Below are positions 42,168-50,563 of a stretch of 64,000 nt of DNA, piece after piece. Origin of the DNA: Streptomyces sp. NBC_00442 (GTDB taxonomy: Bacteria; Actinomycetota; Actinomycetes; Streptomycetales; Streptomycetaceae). Position 1 is the stretch's first letter. Each line of letters begins with the position of its first letter. The notes under the pieces are model-generated. The model had not been told where the DNA came from, did no database searches, and was given only the letters and a program-made list of their open reading frames with translations. Both the position numbers and the translations under genes were made by a program. The DNA is taken from the NCBI RefSeq assembly GCF_036014195.1, contig NZ_CP107918.1, positions 5,952,001 to 6,016,000 of the forward strand, given 5' to 3'.

Positions 42168-44327
42168 TCAGGCGGCCGTGCCGGGTGCCGTCGCCCTGCG
42201 CTGCGCCGGGCGGGGCCGCTCCAGGCGTGTCACCACATGGGAGTGGAACACGTCGACCGCCGCGTCGACACCGCGGATGAACCCGGTCTCGGCATTGCCG
42301 CGCGTATGGCCCACGCTCTTGGAGAGCGACAGGCGGAATCCAGTGATCCCCTCCGACCCCTTCGGGAGCAGGTCCCCGGGCTCGGGGCGCAACTTCTCCA
42401 GGGTGCCGCGCGGACCGACCCCGTCCCCTTCGAGCAGGGTCTGCACATGCAGATCGGCCGGCGCCTCGGCGAGCTGCCTCATCAGGCGCTTCACCCAGGA
42501 GAGCGGATAGCCCTGCTCGGGGGCCGGGATCTCGATGGACGTCCTGAGCCGCCCCATCCGCAGGTCGGCGACGACACCCAGCACCCCGGGCGCACCCTCG
42601 ACCCGGATCTCCGCCCGGAGCTGCCCGTCCACGCAGAGGCGGTGTGCCAGTTCGGCCCGGCGCGACTGGGGGTCGGTGCCGCGCCGAGCCCGCTGCACGG
42701 GCACCACCTTCGCGCCGAGCTCACCGCCGAGCCGCAGACAGACCTGGCGGATCAGCCGCTCCCAGCTCTCGACGACCTGCACGGACCGCGGGTCGCCCGG
42801 CGTCAGGGTCTCCTCGTCGATTCCATTGCGCACCGGCACCCACGCCGGGCCCATGTTCTGGAAGCCGTGGCAGCCGGAGTTGTCGTGCTGGAGGTAGTGC
42901 AGCAATTCCTGGAGCAGCCAGGCGTGCGCCTCGTTGCGTACGCCCTCGTGGCGGATGAGGAGCTGTGCCTGGTGCGTCACCTCGGCCCAGGACAGGTGCC
43001 ACAACGCGACCTTGTGCTTACGCCGCCCGTCGGTCTTCACCTCGACCAGGGAACTTCCCTCCAGGGCCACGTCGTTGGACAGGGTGATGACCGCCTCGTA
43101 GCCCCGCCGGGCGGCGATGTCCATGTACGCCTGGATCTGCTCGTCCTTGAGCGCGTTGCCGTTGGTCTTGGTTTCGACGAGCGCGGTCCACAGCTTCCCC
43201 GCGCGTTCCACGCGGATGACGCCGTCGGGCCGCTTGGGGCTGTCGCCGTGCGGGAGTGAGACCTCGGTGAAGGCCTCCATCCGCCCGGTGGGCGCGCCGA
43301 ACGCGGCGGTGAGCCGGCGTCCGAACTCGGGCACCTGGGTCATCACCGCCAGCAGCACGGACGTCGCCCGCATCTCGCGTTCCCGGTCGCTCTTCAGCGA
43401 GGACGCGGGGAACAGCCGCGCGGCGCGCCACGTGTCGTTCTCCGCGAGGGAGGCCTTGGACGCCCTGGGCAGCGTGACCTTCTTCTTGGCCGTACGCAGG
43501 CGGCGCGCGGCGGCAGGGGCAGGGGCGGAGGCCGGTTCCGTGGCGGCCGGCTCGGAGCCGCTCTGGGCAGGCACCGTGGCCGAGGCCGACACTGCCACCT
43601 CAACTGCACCAGCCGGTACGGTGGTTGTCGCCCTGGCCTCGACAGCTGCCTCACCGGTGGCGCCGGAGACATCGGCCACAACGGTCTCCACGGCCACAAC
43701 AGCCACCTCAGAAACCTCAGGGATCTCGGCGGCCTCCACCCCTTCACCCGCACCGCCGGGCCCGTCGCCGTCCTGCTCGTCGTCCTCGTCGATCTCGATG
43801 CCGTAGTCGGTGGCCAGCCCTGCGAGTCCGGAGTCGTAGCCCTGGCCGATGGCCCGGAACTTCCATGCGTCCCCGCGCCGGTAGACCTCGCCGAAGACGA
43901 ACGCGCTCTCCGTGCTCGCCCCGTCGATGGAGAAGCCGAGCAGCCCGTCGCCCGAGCCGTCCGTCACCACCAGGCGGATGTTCTCCAACTCCCCGAAATG
44001 GGCCCTGCGGTGGCGGCTGGCCGCCACAATGACCCGGTCGACATCGCCGGGAATCGCGGTCAGATCGAGCCGAATTCGGTCCTCGGTGCCGTTCTCGGTC
44101 GGTGTGGCGCCGAGGAGCTGCACCGTGCCGTCGGCCGCGGCCGGGTTGTTGTAGAAGAAGAAGTCCGCGTTGTCGCGCACTTTTCCGTTCGCGCCGAGCA
44201 GCAGCACGGAGACATCGGCGTCACCCTCGCCGTTCGGGCTGCTCCAGCTCAGGCTGACGATGACGGAGCCGGCGTTCTCGCTCAGCGCGGACAGGGCGAC
44301 GTTGGCACCCTTGACCATTTCCTGCAT
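42168..44327 (-). CDS. TerD domain fused to a PD-(D/E)XK-like nuclease region
   Basis: 719 residues from ATG 44327 (GGGGGGAT upstream). Residues 1-175 are a TerD domain (MVKGANVALSAL, SWSSPNGEGDADVSVLLLG, then FVFGEVYRRGDAWKFRAIGQGYDSGLAGLA), a calcium-binding stress module. A Glu/Ala/Thr/Pro linker (about 175-300) leads to a region near 366-400 reading DGVIRVERAG, LWTALVETKTNG, ALKDEQIQAYMDIA, the layout of a PD-(D/E)XK nuclease (Asp, Glu-x-Lys, then a Gln helix). The last 250 residues are unassigned. TerD-nuclease fusions would connect stress signalling to DNA cutting; activity is an inference. Confidence 0.75.
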   Translation of the reverse strand: MQEMVKGANVALSALSENAGSVIVSLSWSSPNGEGDADVSVLLLGANGKVRDNADFFFYNNPAAADGTVQLLGATPTENGTEDRIRLDLTAIPGDVDRVIVAASRHRRAHFGELENIRLVVTDGSGDGLLGFSIDGASTESAFVFGEVYRRGDAWKFRAIGQGYDSGLAGLATDYGIEIDEDDEQDGDGPGGAGEGVEAAEIPEVSEVAVVAVETVVADVSGATGEAAVEARATTTVPAGAVEVAVSASATVPAQSGSEPAATEPASAPAPAAARRLRTAKKKVTLPRASKASLAENDTWRAARLFPASSLKSDREREMRATSVLLAVMTQVPEFGRRLTAAFGAPTGRMEAFTEVSLPHGDSPKRPDGVIRVERAGKLWTALVETKTNGNALKDEQIQAYMDIAARRGYEAVITLSNDVALEGSSLVEVKTDGRRKHKVALWHLSWAEVTHQAQLLIRHEGVRNEAHAWLLQELLHYLQHDNSGCHGFQNMGPAWVPVRNGIDEETLTPGDPRSVQVVESWERLIRQVCLRLGGELGAKVVPVQRARRGTDPQSRRAELAHRLCVDGQLRAEIRVEGAPGVLGVVADLRMGRLRTSIEIPAPEQGYPLSWVKRLMRQLAEAPADLHVQTLLEGDGVGPRGTLEKLRPEPGDLLPKGSEGITGFRLSLSKSVGHTRGNAETGFIRGVDAAVDVFHSHVVTRLERPRPAQRRATAPGTAA

Positions 44328-44447
44328 ATGAGATCCCCCCACGGGATGGAGGGCTGCACGGGCATGGCCGAACTGCCCTCTGTTCACGGAAAGTTGTTGC
44401 TCTCCCCAAGAGCGCGAATTCAGCCTACTGGTCGGGGTGACCGGCGA

Positions 44448-45014
44448 TCACGGTAATGGGCGCTCTTCGGTCAAGACCGTCGTCGCCCACCGGGTCAGCG
44501 TGGTGAAATCGGCCTCCCGCAGACCGCGTCGCGGATGCACGCGCACCAGCAGTGCGGGCGCGTCGTGGTGGTCGCGCACATAGGTCTCGTCCAGATCGGT
44601 GATCATGTCGTCGACCCAGGCGAACGGGCGTCCCGCCGCCCATTTCAGCAGGGGCCTGGTCTTCCAGTACAGGCCGTCCGGGTCGGTGGCGAAGAGCTCG
44701 GGCCAGGCGATGAAGGGGAGGTCGGGCGGGAGGCCGATGGCGGGGGCGATCATCTCGTTCGCCTCGTTCATCCAGGTGGTGGCCCAGGCGAGTTCGTAGG
44801 GCAGCGAACGGAGCCGGGGCCCGTGCGCCGGATTGAGCCGGACGCGCAGGCCCCGTCGGTGGGAGCGGGAGCCCGGGGCCTGGCGCGCGAGCCAGATCGC
44901 CGGGTGGAGCCGGTGGGCGCGGTAGCCGCGCAGTTGGGCCAGGCGGGCGGCGTACGGGTTGAGGGGGCCGTCGACGTCGAGGAGCAGCAGGGGACGGTGC
45001 GGCGCGGTCGTCAT
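44448..45014 (-). CDS. HAD-superfamily hydrolase-like protein
   Basis: 188 residues. Motif I LLLLDVDGPLNPY has the two Asp (13 and 15) of the HAD phosphatase nucleophile; WVDDMITDLDETYVRDH near residue 135 supplies the C-terminal acidic motif. The usual motif II Thr/Ser and motif III Lys (K in YWKTRPLLKW) can be assigned tentatively. Substrate unknown. It lies between the TerD fusion and the MFS gene, all on the minus strand. Confidence 0.8.
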   Translation of the reverse strand: MTTAPHRPLLLLDVDGPLNPYAARLAQLRGYRAHRLHPAIWLARQAPGSRSHRRGLRVRLNPAHGPRLRSLPYELAWATTWMNEANEMIAPAIGLPPDLPFIAWPELFATDPDGLYWKTRPLLKWAAGRPFAWVDDMITDLDETYVRDHHDAPALLVRVHPRRGLREADFTTLTRWATTVLTEERPLP

Positions 45015-45041
45015 GGGGGAGGGATACCCACGAGCGTGCCG

Positions 45042-46388
45042 TCAGCCGCCCGAAGTGGTCACCGACTCCCGCGTCTCCGGGGCCCACGCGAGCGACACCA
45101 GCATGCCCGCCAGTAGAACCGCCGCCAGCCAGTACATCGAGCCGCTCAGCCCGAGGTGTTCCAGACTGACCGGCAGGATGAACGTGCCGACGGCCGAAGC
45201 GATACGGCTCGTGCCGTTGAGGAAGCCCACGCCGGTGGCGCGCAGATGCGTCGGGTAGAGCTCGGCCGGATACACCTGCGTGAGGTTTGAAGCGCCGGCC
45301 ATCACAAAGGTGTAGACGAGGAAGGGAATCATGAGGGCGGTCGTCGAGGCGTGGGCGAAGGCGCCCATCAGCGCCAGCGCCGCCGTCATCACGCCGAACG
45401 TGACGATCGTCAAGGGGCGGCGCCCGGTCTTCTGCAGGAACCAGAGCCCGATGATGCCGCCGGCGAGCAGGAACAGGTTGAGCAGCAGGTTTTGCAGGTC
45501 GGGGTCGGGGACGTTCAGGGCGGCCAGAATGGTCGGCATGAAGGTGTAGATCGCGAAGTAGGGGAGCACCTGCGCGCTGTAGAACACCGTGCCGAACCAG
45601 GTGCGCCGGGCCTGACCGGGGGAGAAGAGCTCCCGGTACGCGGCGGTCGCACCCGCGTGGTGCCGGGCCGGGGCGGCCTCGGCGGGGCCGAGCTCCGACT
45701 TCAGATACCTCCGGGCGATGGCCCGCGCCTCCTCGACCCTGCCCTGACTGATGAGCCAGCTCGGTGACTCCGGCGTACCGATGCGCAGGAGCAGCACCAC
45801 GAGCGCGGGGATTGCCCCGGAGGCGAGCAGCAGGTAGGCGGCGCCTTCGGACTTGCCGAGGTAGGTGCCGAGGATGCCCGCGATGACGTATCCGACGGTC
45901 CACATCACGGTCAGGGAGCCCAGGAGCACGCCCCGGAGCCTGCGGGGTGCGAATTCCGACAGCATCGTCGGACCCACCGCGTAGTCGGCGCCGAGCCCGA
46001 AGCCGATGAGCAGGCGCAGGGTGAACAGGAGCGCCGGATCGCGGGCCCAGAGCTGAAGGGCGGAGGCCACGGTGATCAGGACGAAGTTGTAGATGTACAG
46101 CTTCTGGCGGCCGATGATGTCGCCGACGCGACCGAGCACGATGCTGCCGAAGAACAGTCCGATCAGCGCGGAGGCGCCCAGCAGGCCCTGCCAGACGCCC
46201 GACAGGTGCCGGGCGTCGGTGAGGGTGGCGAGGACCGCGCCGATCATGCCCAGCGCATAGCCGTCGGAGAAGTTCGCCCCGAACGTTGTCGCCGTCACCC
46301 GCAGGTGAAAGGGGCGCAGGGGCGCCTCGTCGAGCGACGGGGCGAGTCGCTCAGGTGCGTCGGTTTCCGCGGTGGCCGGCTTCGGCAT
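45042..46388 (-). CDS. MFS transporter of the sugar/aromatic-acid type
   Basis: 448 residues, twelve predicted membrane segments. The loop 2-3 signature GRVGDIIGRQKLY and loop 4-5 RLLIGFGLGADYAVGPTMLSEFAPRRLRG are typical of the sugar porter/AAHS branch, as are PESPSWLISQGRVEEARAIARRYL in the central loop and QVYPAELYPTHLRATGVG in loop 10-11. It is a proton-coupled importer of unknown substrate. A sharp palindrome lies 102 bp upstream. Confidence 0.88.
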   Translation of the reverse strand: MPKPATAETDAPERLAPSLDEAPLRPFHLRVTATTFGANFSDGYALGMIGAVLATLTDARHLSGVWQGLLGASALIGLFFGSIVLGRVGDIIGRQKLYIYNFVLITVASALQLWARDPALLFTLRLLIGFGLGADYAVGPTMLSEFAPRRLRGVLLGSLTVMWTVGYVIAGILGTYLGKSEGAAYLLLASGAIPALVVLLLRIGTPESPSWLISQGRVEEARAIARRYLKSELGPAEAAPARHHAGATAAYRELFSPGQARRTWFGTVFYSAQVLPYFAIYTFMPTILAALNVPDPDLQNLLLNLFLLAGGIIGLWFLQKTGRRPLTIVTFGVMTAALALMGAFAHASTTALMIPFLVYTFVMAGASNLTQVYPAELYPTHLRATGVGFLNGTSRIASAVGTFILPVSLEHLGLSGSMYWLAAVLLAGMLVSLAWAPETRESVTTSGG

Positions 46389-46489
46389 CGGCTGTTACCT
46401 CGCCTTGGGCGTGGGCCCGCCTGGGGTGGCGGGGACGGACGGCTTGAGTCGAGCGCAGCCATCCTGCCTGCCCGAGCCCTGGAAGGGAA

Positions 46490-46506
46490 TCTTTCTATGC
46501 GAAAGA
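46490..46506. promoter_or_regulatory. Palindrome upstream of the MFS gene
   Basis: TCTTTC-TATGC-GAAAGA: 6-bp perfect arms around 5 nt, in an AT-rich patch (46480-46540) of otherwise GC-rich DNA between the MFS and DUF2293 genes. Good candidate operator for the transporter. Confidence 0.4.
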
Positions 46507-46526
46507 AGTGTGAGTGAATGGAATTC

Positions 46527-47300
46527 TTACGTATCCGGAGGATTGCCTTCCGCGACCATGGAGGCTACCTTGCCGGGCGCTGAGGGCGCTGAGGGCGCTG
46601 AGGGTGCTGAGGGTGCTGAGGGTGCTGAGGGCGTCGAGGGGGCCGACGGCGTCGGCTGCGGCAGCGACCACGCGGCCAGAACGGCGTCGATCGCGGCGGC
46701 CACCCTGACCCGCGCCCGGTTGTGCGGCACCCGGGCCATGAGCAGCGCGTCGTACTCCGTATCCAGATGGCGAACGGAGGCGCGTACGGCCAGCGTCACC
46801 GCCGTCTCGTCCAGCGCCCTGCCCGCCGCCGACCGCCCCACCCGCCCGCTGCCGCGCACCGAGGCGTGCTCGGCGATCTCGCGGGCACGCCCGGCCGGAC
46901 ACCTCGGAAAGAGCCGCAGGATCTCGCCCGTCAAGGCCGCGGTGAACCGGACGTCCTCGGCTGCCCGCCGCTCGGCATCGCGGGCGCGCCGCCGAGCACG
47001 CGCCTCGCCGTCGGCAAGACAGGCGGCCTCGGCGGCGGCGAGGGCGCGTTCTTCGACGAACACGCCCTGCCGCTCGTAGCGCCGTCGGCGCCGGTTGAAG
47101 CGGACCACGACGGCCGAGAGCGAACTGCCCGCCCGCGCGCGGCGGGTGAGCGCGGTGTCGCCGCGTGGCAGGAACACCAAGTGCCCCAGGTCCGAACAGT
47201 CAAGACAGCGCGGCGAGCCCGACTCCAGGACGAGACGGCGCAACGGTCCGCTATCGCAGTCGGCGCAGCGGTGGTGGCGCCGGGGTTCAATGACGAGAAT
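46527..47300 (-). CDS. DUF2293 protein, predicted to start at AUU
   Basis: 257 residues if it begins at the ATT at 47300. Conserved N-terminal sequence (HHRCADC, then SPRCLDCSDLGHLVFLPRGDTALTRR) lies upstream of the first conventional start (TTG 47243), yet the frame back to the in-frame TGA has no ATG, GTG, TTG or CTG. The ATT has AAGGAGG 8 nt before it (47309-47315), a perfect SD. Two CxxC motifs suggest a zinc site. RFNRRRRRYERQGVFVEE and RFTAALTGEILRLFPRCP are DUF2293 hallmarks. The C-terminus is a Ser-Ala-Pro repeat tail. Function unknown. Confidence 0.75.
   Translation of the reverse strand: MLVIEPRRHHRCADCDSGPLRRLVLESGSPRCLDCSDLGHLVFLPRGDTALTRRARAGSSLSAVVVRFNRRRRRYERQGVFVEERALAAAEAACLADGEARARRRARDAERRAAEDVRFTAALTGEILRLFPRCPAGRAREIAEHASVRGSGRVGRSAAGRALDETAVTLAVRASVRHLDTEYDALLMARVPHNRARVRVAAAIDAVLAAWSLPQPTPSAPSTPSAPSAPSAPSAPSAPSAPGKVASMVAEGNPPDT
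46577..46639 (-). repeat. Seven 9-bp tandem repeats in the DUF2293 tail
   Basis: Units GyGCTGAGG run six times from 46577 to 46630 with a degenerate seventh to 46639, encoding (PSA)n on the minus strand. It is in frame, so slippage changes tail length only. Confidence 0.9.
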
Positions 47301-47456
47301 GGCGGCAGCCTCCTTGCCCGCGTCCGCCCCCGGGACCTTCTCTTCTCTGTCCGGCCTCGCCGGCTCCCTCCCTTTCCCTTCCTGATTCCCCGCTCAACCG
47401 CCTCTGGAACAGGCCAAGTTGACGCAGGTGACCACGCGCTCCGCCCAGTACTCCGT

Positions 47457-48587
47457 TCAGACGGCCGTCGACGCGGTGTCCCGCAGCGTGACGTTGGCGT
47501 GGCTCTCCTGGAAACTCTGGTCGGAAACGAGCGTCAGGCGGGCCGATGAGCGGAACTCCGCCAGCGTCGTGGAACCGCAGGAGACCATCGTGGTCTTGAG
47601 CTTGGCGATGGTCAGGGCGAGCCCTTCGTCGAGGTCGCCCGCGTAGGGAACGTAACCGTCCACGCCCTCCTCGAAGAGGAGCCCCTGACCGCCCTGCCCG
47701 TAGCGCCGCCAGTTACGGGCGCGGTTCGAGCCCTCCCCCCAGTACTCCTTCACGAAGCCGTCCCGCGTGGGGAGTTTCGCGCCGGCCGCCTGGTCGAAGC
47801 GTGCGAAGTAGCGCCCCATCATGACGAAGTCCGCCCCCATCGCCAGGGCCAGCGCCACGTGGTAGTCGTGGACGAGGCCGCCGTCGGAACAGATCGGCAC
47901 GTACTCGCCGGTCCGCTCGCGAAAGGCGTCCCGCGCCGCCGCGACATCCAGCACCGCGCTCGCCTGACCGCGGCCGATCCCCTTCTGGTCGCGGGTGATG
48001 CAGATGGAGCCGCCGCCCACACCGACCTTGACGAAGTCCGCCCCCGCCTCGGCGAGGAAGGTGAACGCCTCGCCGTCGACCACATTGCCGCCGCCCGCCG
48101 CGATCTCGGGATAGTGCTTCTTCACCCAGGCCAGAGCCTCCGCCTGCCAGTCGCTGTAGCCGTCGGAGGAGTCGAAGCACAACGCGTCCACGCCCGCCTC
48201 GGCGAGCGCCGGCACGCGCTCTCGGTAGTCGTGGGTGTTGACGCCCGCGCCGACCCGCGGACGCCCGGCGCCGTCCACCGCTGTGGCCTTGGCGTTCTTG
48301 ACCTGGCAGACCGCCGCGACGTGATCCTGGATCGGACGGTTGTGGTGCAGGAAGCTGAGACCGCCGTTGCGGGCGAGGGCGATCGCGAGTTCCGGCGTGC
48401 TGACGGCCTGCATGATCGCGGACGTGAACGGCACATGCAGCTCGATGGCCGGCCGCTCACCCACGACGTGCCGGACCAGCGGCGTGCTCAGCCCCACCGT
48501 CGAGGGCGAACAGCCTGCCCGTGTGCGATTGGGCAGCAGAAGAAATTCGTTGAACGTCCGCGAGACCTCGGCGATGATCCGTGCCAC
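47457..48587 (-). CDS. IMP dehydrogenase / GMP reductase family enzyme without CBS domains
   Basis: 376 residues from GTG 48587 (GGAGG upstream). The TIM-barrel is complete: FDSSDGYSDWQAEALAWVKK for substrate/NAD, GVGGGSICITRDQKG with the catalytic Cys C196, ICSDGGLVHDYHVALALAMGADFVMMGRYFA for phosphate, and the flap region EYWGEGSNRARN. The regulatory CBS pair found in normal GuaB is missing, as is enough length for it. GMP reductases are of this size, so it may act as a reductase (GMP to IMP) rather than IMPDH. Divergent from the uridine-kinase-like gene. Confidence 0.85.
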   Translation of the reverse strand: MARIIAEVSRTFNEFLLLPNRTRAGCSPSTVGLSTPLVRHVVGERPAIELHVPFTSAIMQAVSTPELAIALARNGGLSFLHHNRPIQDHVAAVCQVKNAKATAVDGAGRPRVGAGVNTHDYRERVPALAEAGVDALCFDSSDGYSDWQAEALAWVKKHYPEIAAGGGNVVDGEAFTFLAEAGADFVKVGVGGGSICITRDQKGIGRGQASAVLDVAAARDAFRERTGEYVPICSDGGLVHDYHVALALAMGADFVMMGRYFARFDQAAGAKLPTRDGFVKEYWGEGSNRARNWRRYGQGGQGLLFEEGVDGYVPYAGDLDEGLALTIAKLKTTMVSCGSTTLAEFRSSARLTLVSDQSFQESHANVTLRDTASTAV

Positions 48588-48758
48588 TCGTTCCTCCTGA
48601 CCCGTCGGCAGGGGCCCGACTGCCCCGCCGTGGAGACCGCCCCGGTCGTACCGGGGCCGGGCTGAGGCAGAGATCGGCACGGAAGTCGTGGAGGTGCCAC
48701 AACCGCGGCAGAGCCCTGACCGGCCCATGGATCGAACTGGGTGCGGTCGTGACCTGGC

Positions 48759-48793
48759 ACCCTACCGATCACGCGGCCGCCGCACGAATCGTG
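48759..48793 (-). promoter_or_regulatory. Promoter with overlapping palindrome, IMPDH-like gene
   Basis: TTCGTG (rc of 48783-48788), 18 bp, TAGGGT (rc of 48759-48764). The -35 half is part of the symmetric CACGAATCGTG (48783-48793), a plausible operator. Confidence 0.4.
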
Positions 48794-48888
48794 GCTTCCA
48801 GTCGCCAACGGCCGCTCCCGCACGTCCCCTTGGGGCGCCGACACCGCGGCGCACTCCAGGCCGCGCACCCGCACCCACCCCGACCACG

Positions 48889-48894
48889 CATGAT
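48889..48894 (+). promoter_or_regulatory. Candidate -10 box of the uridine-kinase-like gene
   Basis: CATGAT ends 6 nt before GTG 48901, matching leaderless spacing. Confidence 0.35.
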
Positions 48895-48900
48895 GGAAGC

Positions 48901-49545
48901 GTGCGATTCGAAGCGATCACCTGGGAACGGCTGACCGACGCCCTCGCCGAGCGGGCCATGCGTCTGAAGCCCGCCGATGGCGGCTCCTGGCTGCGCGTCG
49001 GCATCGACGGGGCCCCCGCGGCCCGCACCGGAGAGCTCGCGCAACGCCTCGCGCAGTCGCTCCGGCTGGGCGGCAGGTCGGTGCTCGACGTCTCCACCGA
49101 GGGCTTCCTGCGACCCGCGTCGCTCCGCTACGAATACGGACATCAGGACCCGGACACGTACTACGACGGCTGGTTCGACACCGGCGCGCTGTGGCGGGAG
49201 GTCTTCGGGCCGCTGGACCCCGGCGGCACCGGACGGGTGCTGTCCGACCTGTGGGACCCGGTGACCGACCGGGCAACCCGGAGCCCCTACCAAGTCCTCC
49301 CGGAGGGCGGGGTGCTGATCGTGCACGGCCCGATGCTCCTTGGCCGCTGGTTCCCCCTCGACCTCACCGTGCACCTGCGCCTCGCGCCCCACGCGCTGCG
49401 CCGCAGAACGGAGGAGGACGCCCGCTGGACGCTCACCGCTCTCGAACGCTACGAGTCCGAGGTGCGGCCGACGGACGTGGCCGATGTCGTGGTGCGGGTG
49501 GACGACCCTCGCCATCCGGCCTGGGAGGCGAAGGGGGAACAGTAG
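48901..49545 (+). CDS. Uridine-kinase-like protein lacking a Walker A lysine
   Basis: 214 residues. The fold matches uridine/phosphoribulokinase family P-loop proteins: VLDVSTEGFLRPASLRYEYGHQDPDTYYDGWFD (substrate region), LPEGGVLIVHGPMLLGRWFPLDLTVHL (Walker B/strand) and a lid helix RRRTEEDARW. The nucleotide loop reads GIDGAPAARTGEL where GxxxxGKT is expected; no Lys is present. It is therefore probably not a normal kinase. I recall Streptomyces relatives with the same gap, so this is a lineage rather than a local mutation. GTG 48901 is supported by the CATGAT box. Confidence 0.75.
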   Translation: MRFEAITWERLTDALAERAMRLKPADGGSWLRVGIDGAPAARTGELAQRLAQSLRLGGRSVLDVSTEGFLRPASLRYEYGHQDPDTYYDGWFDTGALWREVFGPLDPGGTGRVLSDLWDPVTDRATRSPYQVLPEGGVLIVHGPMLLGRWFPLDLTVHLRLAPHALRRRTEEDARWTLTALERYESEVRPTDVADVVVRVDDPRHPAWEAKGEQ

Positions 49546-49624
49546 ACGGGTGAACAGCAGACGGGGCCCAGTGGACGGGGGCCAGTGGACGGGGCGCCAG
49601 TAAGGGCCGCCGTCCTCTACTCCC

Positions 49625-50563
49625 TTACTCCCTCGACAGCGGCCGCCCTCCCACCGCGCCCACCGCCAGCGCCCCGGCCCGGCACCCCGCCTCCGCGGCC
49701 CGCACCGGGGACGCCCCCAGCAGACGGGCGGCGAGAAAACCGCCGGTGAAGGCGTCGCCGGCACCCGTGGAGTCCAGGGCCCGCGCCCTCGGCGCCGGCA
49801 CCCTCGCGACGACCTCCCCGGCCGCGGCCACCAGCGCGCCGGCCGAACCGAGCGTTACCGCCACCAAGGGGAACAGCCTGCTCAACTTGGCCGCCGCGTC
49901 GGCGGGTTCGGGCAGGCCCGTCAGGTACGTCGCCTCCTGCGCGTTGGGCAGCAGGACGTCCGCGCCCTCGGCCGCGGCAAGGAACCGTTCGACGCCGAGA
50001 TCGGCGAGGAAGCCCGACGACGCCGGGTCGACGCTCACGCTGACGCCGGCGCCCCTGGCCGAATCCCGCGCCAGCAGAGCGAGTTGGCGGCTCCGGTCGG
50101 CGAACAGGAGATAGCCCGACAGATGGAGGTGGGCGACGCCGTCGAGGAGGGCGGGGGACCAGTCGGCGGGGCCCAGATGATGCACCGCGCCACTGTCCGT
50201 GAGGAAGGTCCGCTCCGCCGTGGCGGCGTCGACCAGGGAGATCACGGTCGCCGTCGGCGTGTCGGCGTCCTGGACCAGCAAGGGGCGCACACCCGCGCGA
50301 CGCAACCGCAGATCGTGCCAAGCGGCGGCGTCCCGGCCGACCCGGGCGAGCAGCCGTACGTCCGGTAAGCCCGAATGAACCGCCCAGCACGCCGCGTTGG
50401 CGCCCGCGCCGCCCGCCACCGTAACAATGTCGGCCGCGGTGTCGCTGGCGGTACTGAGCGGTCCGCGGTACCGGGCGACCACGTCGGTCACGACGTCCCC
50501 GACCACCAGGAGCCCGCCCGCGGCACGGCCACGGCCCGCCTCGGCACCACCCGCTCCGCTCAC
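49625..50563 (-). CDS. psuK: PfkB-family kinase, probable pseudouridine kinase
   Basis: 312 residues. PfkB signatures are VAGGAGANAACWAVHSGLPDVRLLARVGRDA near the N-terminus and ALDSTGAGDAFTGGFLAARLL near residue 260, with the catalytic Asp in GAGDAF. The GTG start overlaps the psuG stop (GTGA at 50560-50563). The pair matches the pseudouridine salvage route: the kinase makes pseudouridine 5'-phosphate and PsuG splits it to uracil and ribose 5-phosphate. The substrate is inferred from this pairing. Confidence 0.85.
   Translation of the reverse strand: MSGAGGAEAGRGRAAGGLLVVGDVVTDVVARYRGPLSTASDTAADIVTVAGGAGANAACWAVHSGLPDVRLLARVGRDAAAWHDLRLRRAGVRPLLVQDADTPTATVISLVDAATAERTFLTDSGAVHHLGPADWSPALLDGVAHLHLSGYLLFADRSRQLALLARDSARGAGVSVSVDPASSGFLADLGVERFLAAAEGADVLLPNAQEATYLTGLPEPADAAAKLSRLFPLVAVTLGSAGALVAAAGEVVARVPAPRARALDSTGAGDAFTGGFLAARLLGASPVRAAEAGCRAGALAVGAVGGRPLSRE

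Larger units (their letters stand above)
48588..48900. other. 313-bp divergent region between IMPDH-like and uridine-kinase-like genes
   Basis: No gene seen. It contains a minus-strand TAGGGT box (48759-48764) with a palindrome over its -35 (48783-48793), giving the IMPDH-like gene a leader of about 160 nt, and a plus-strand CATGAT box next to 48901. Confidence 0.5.
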
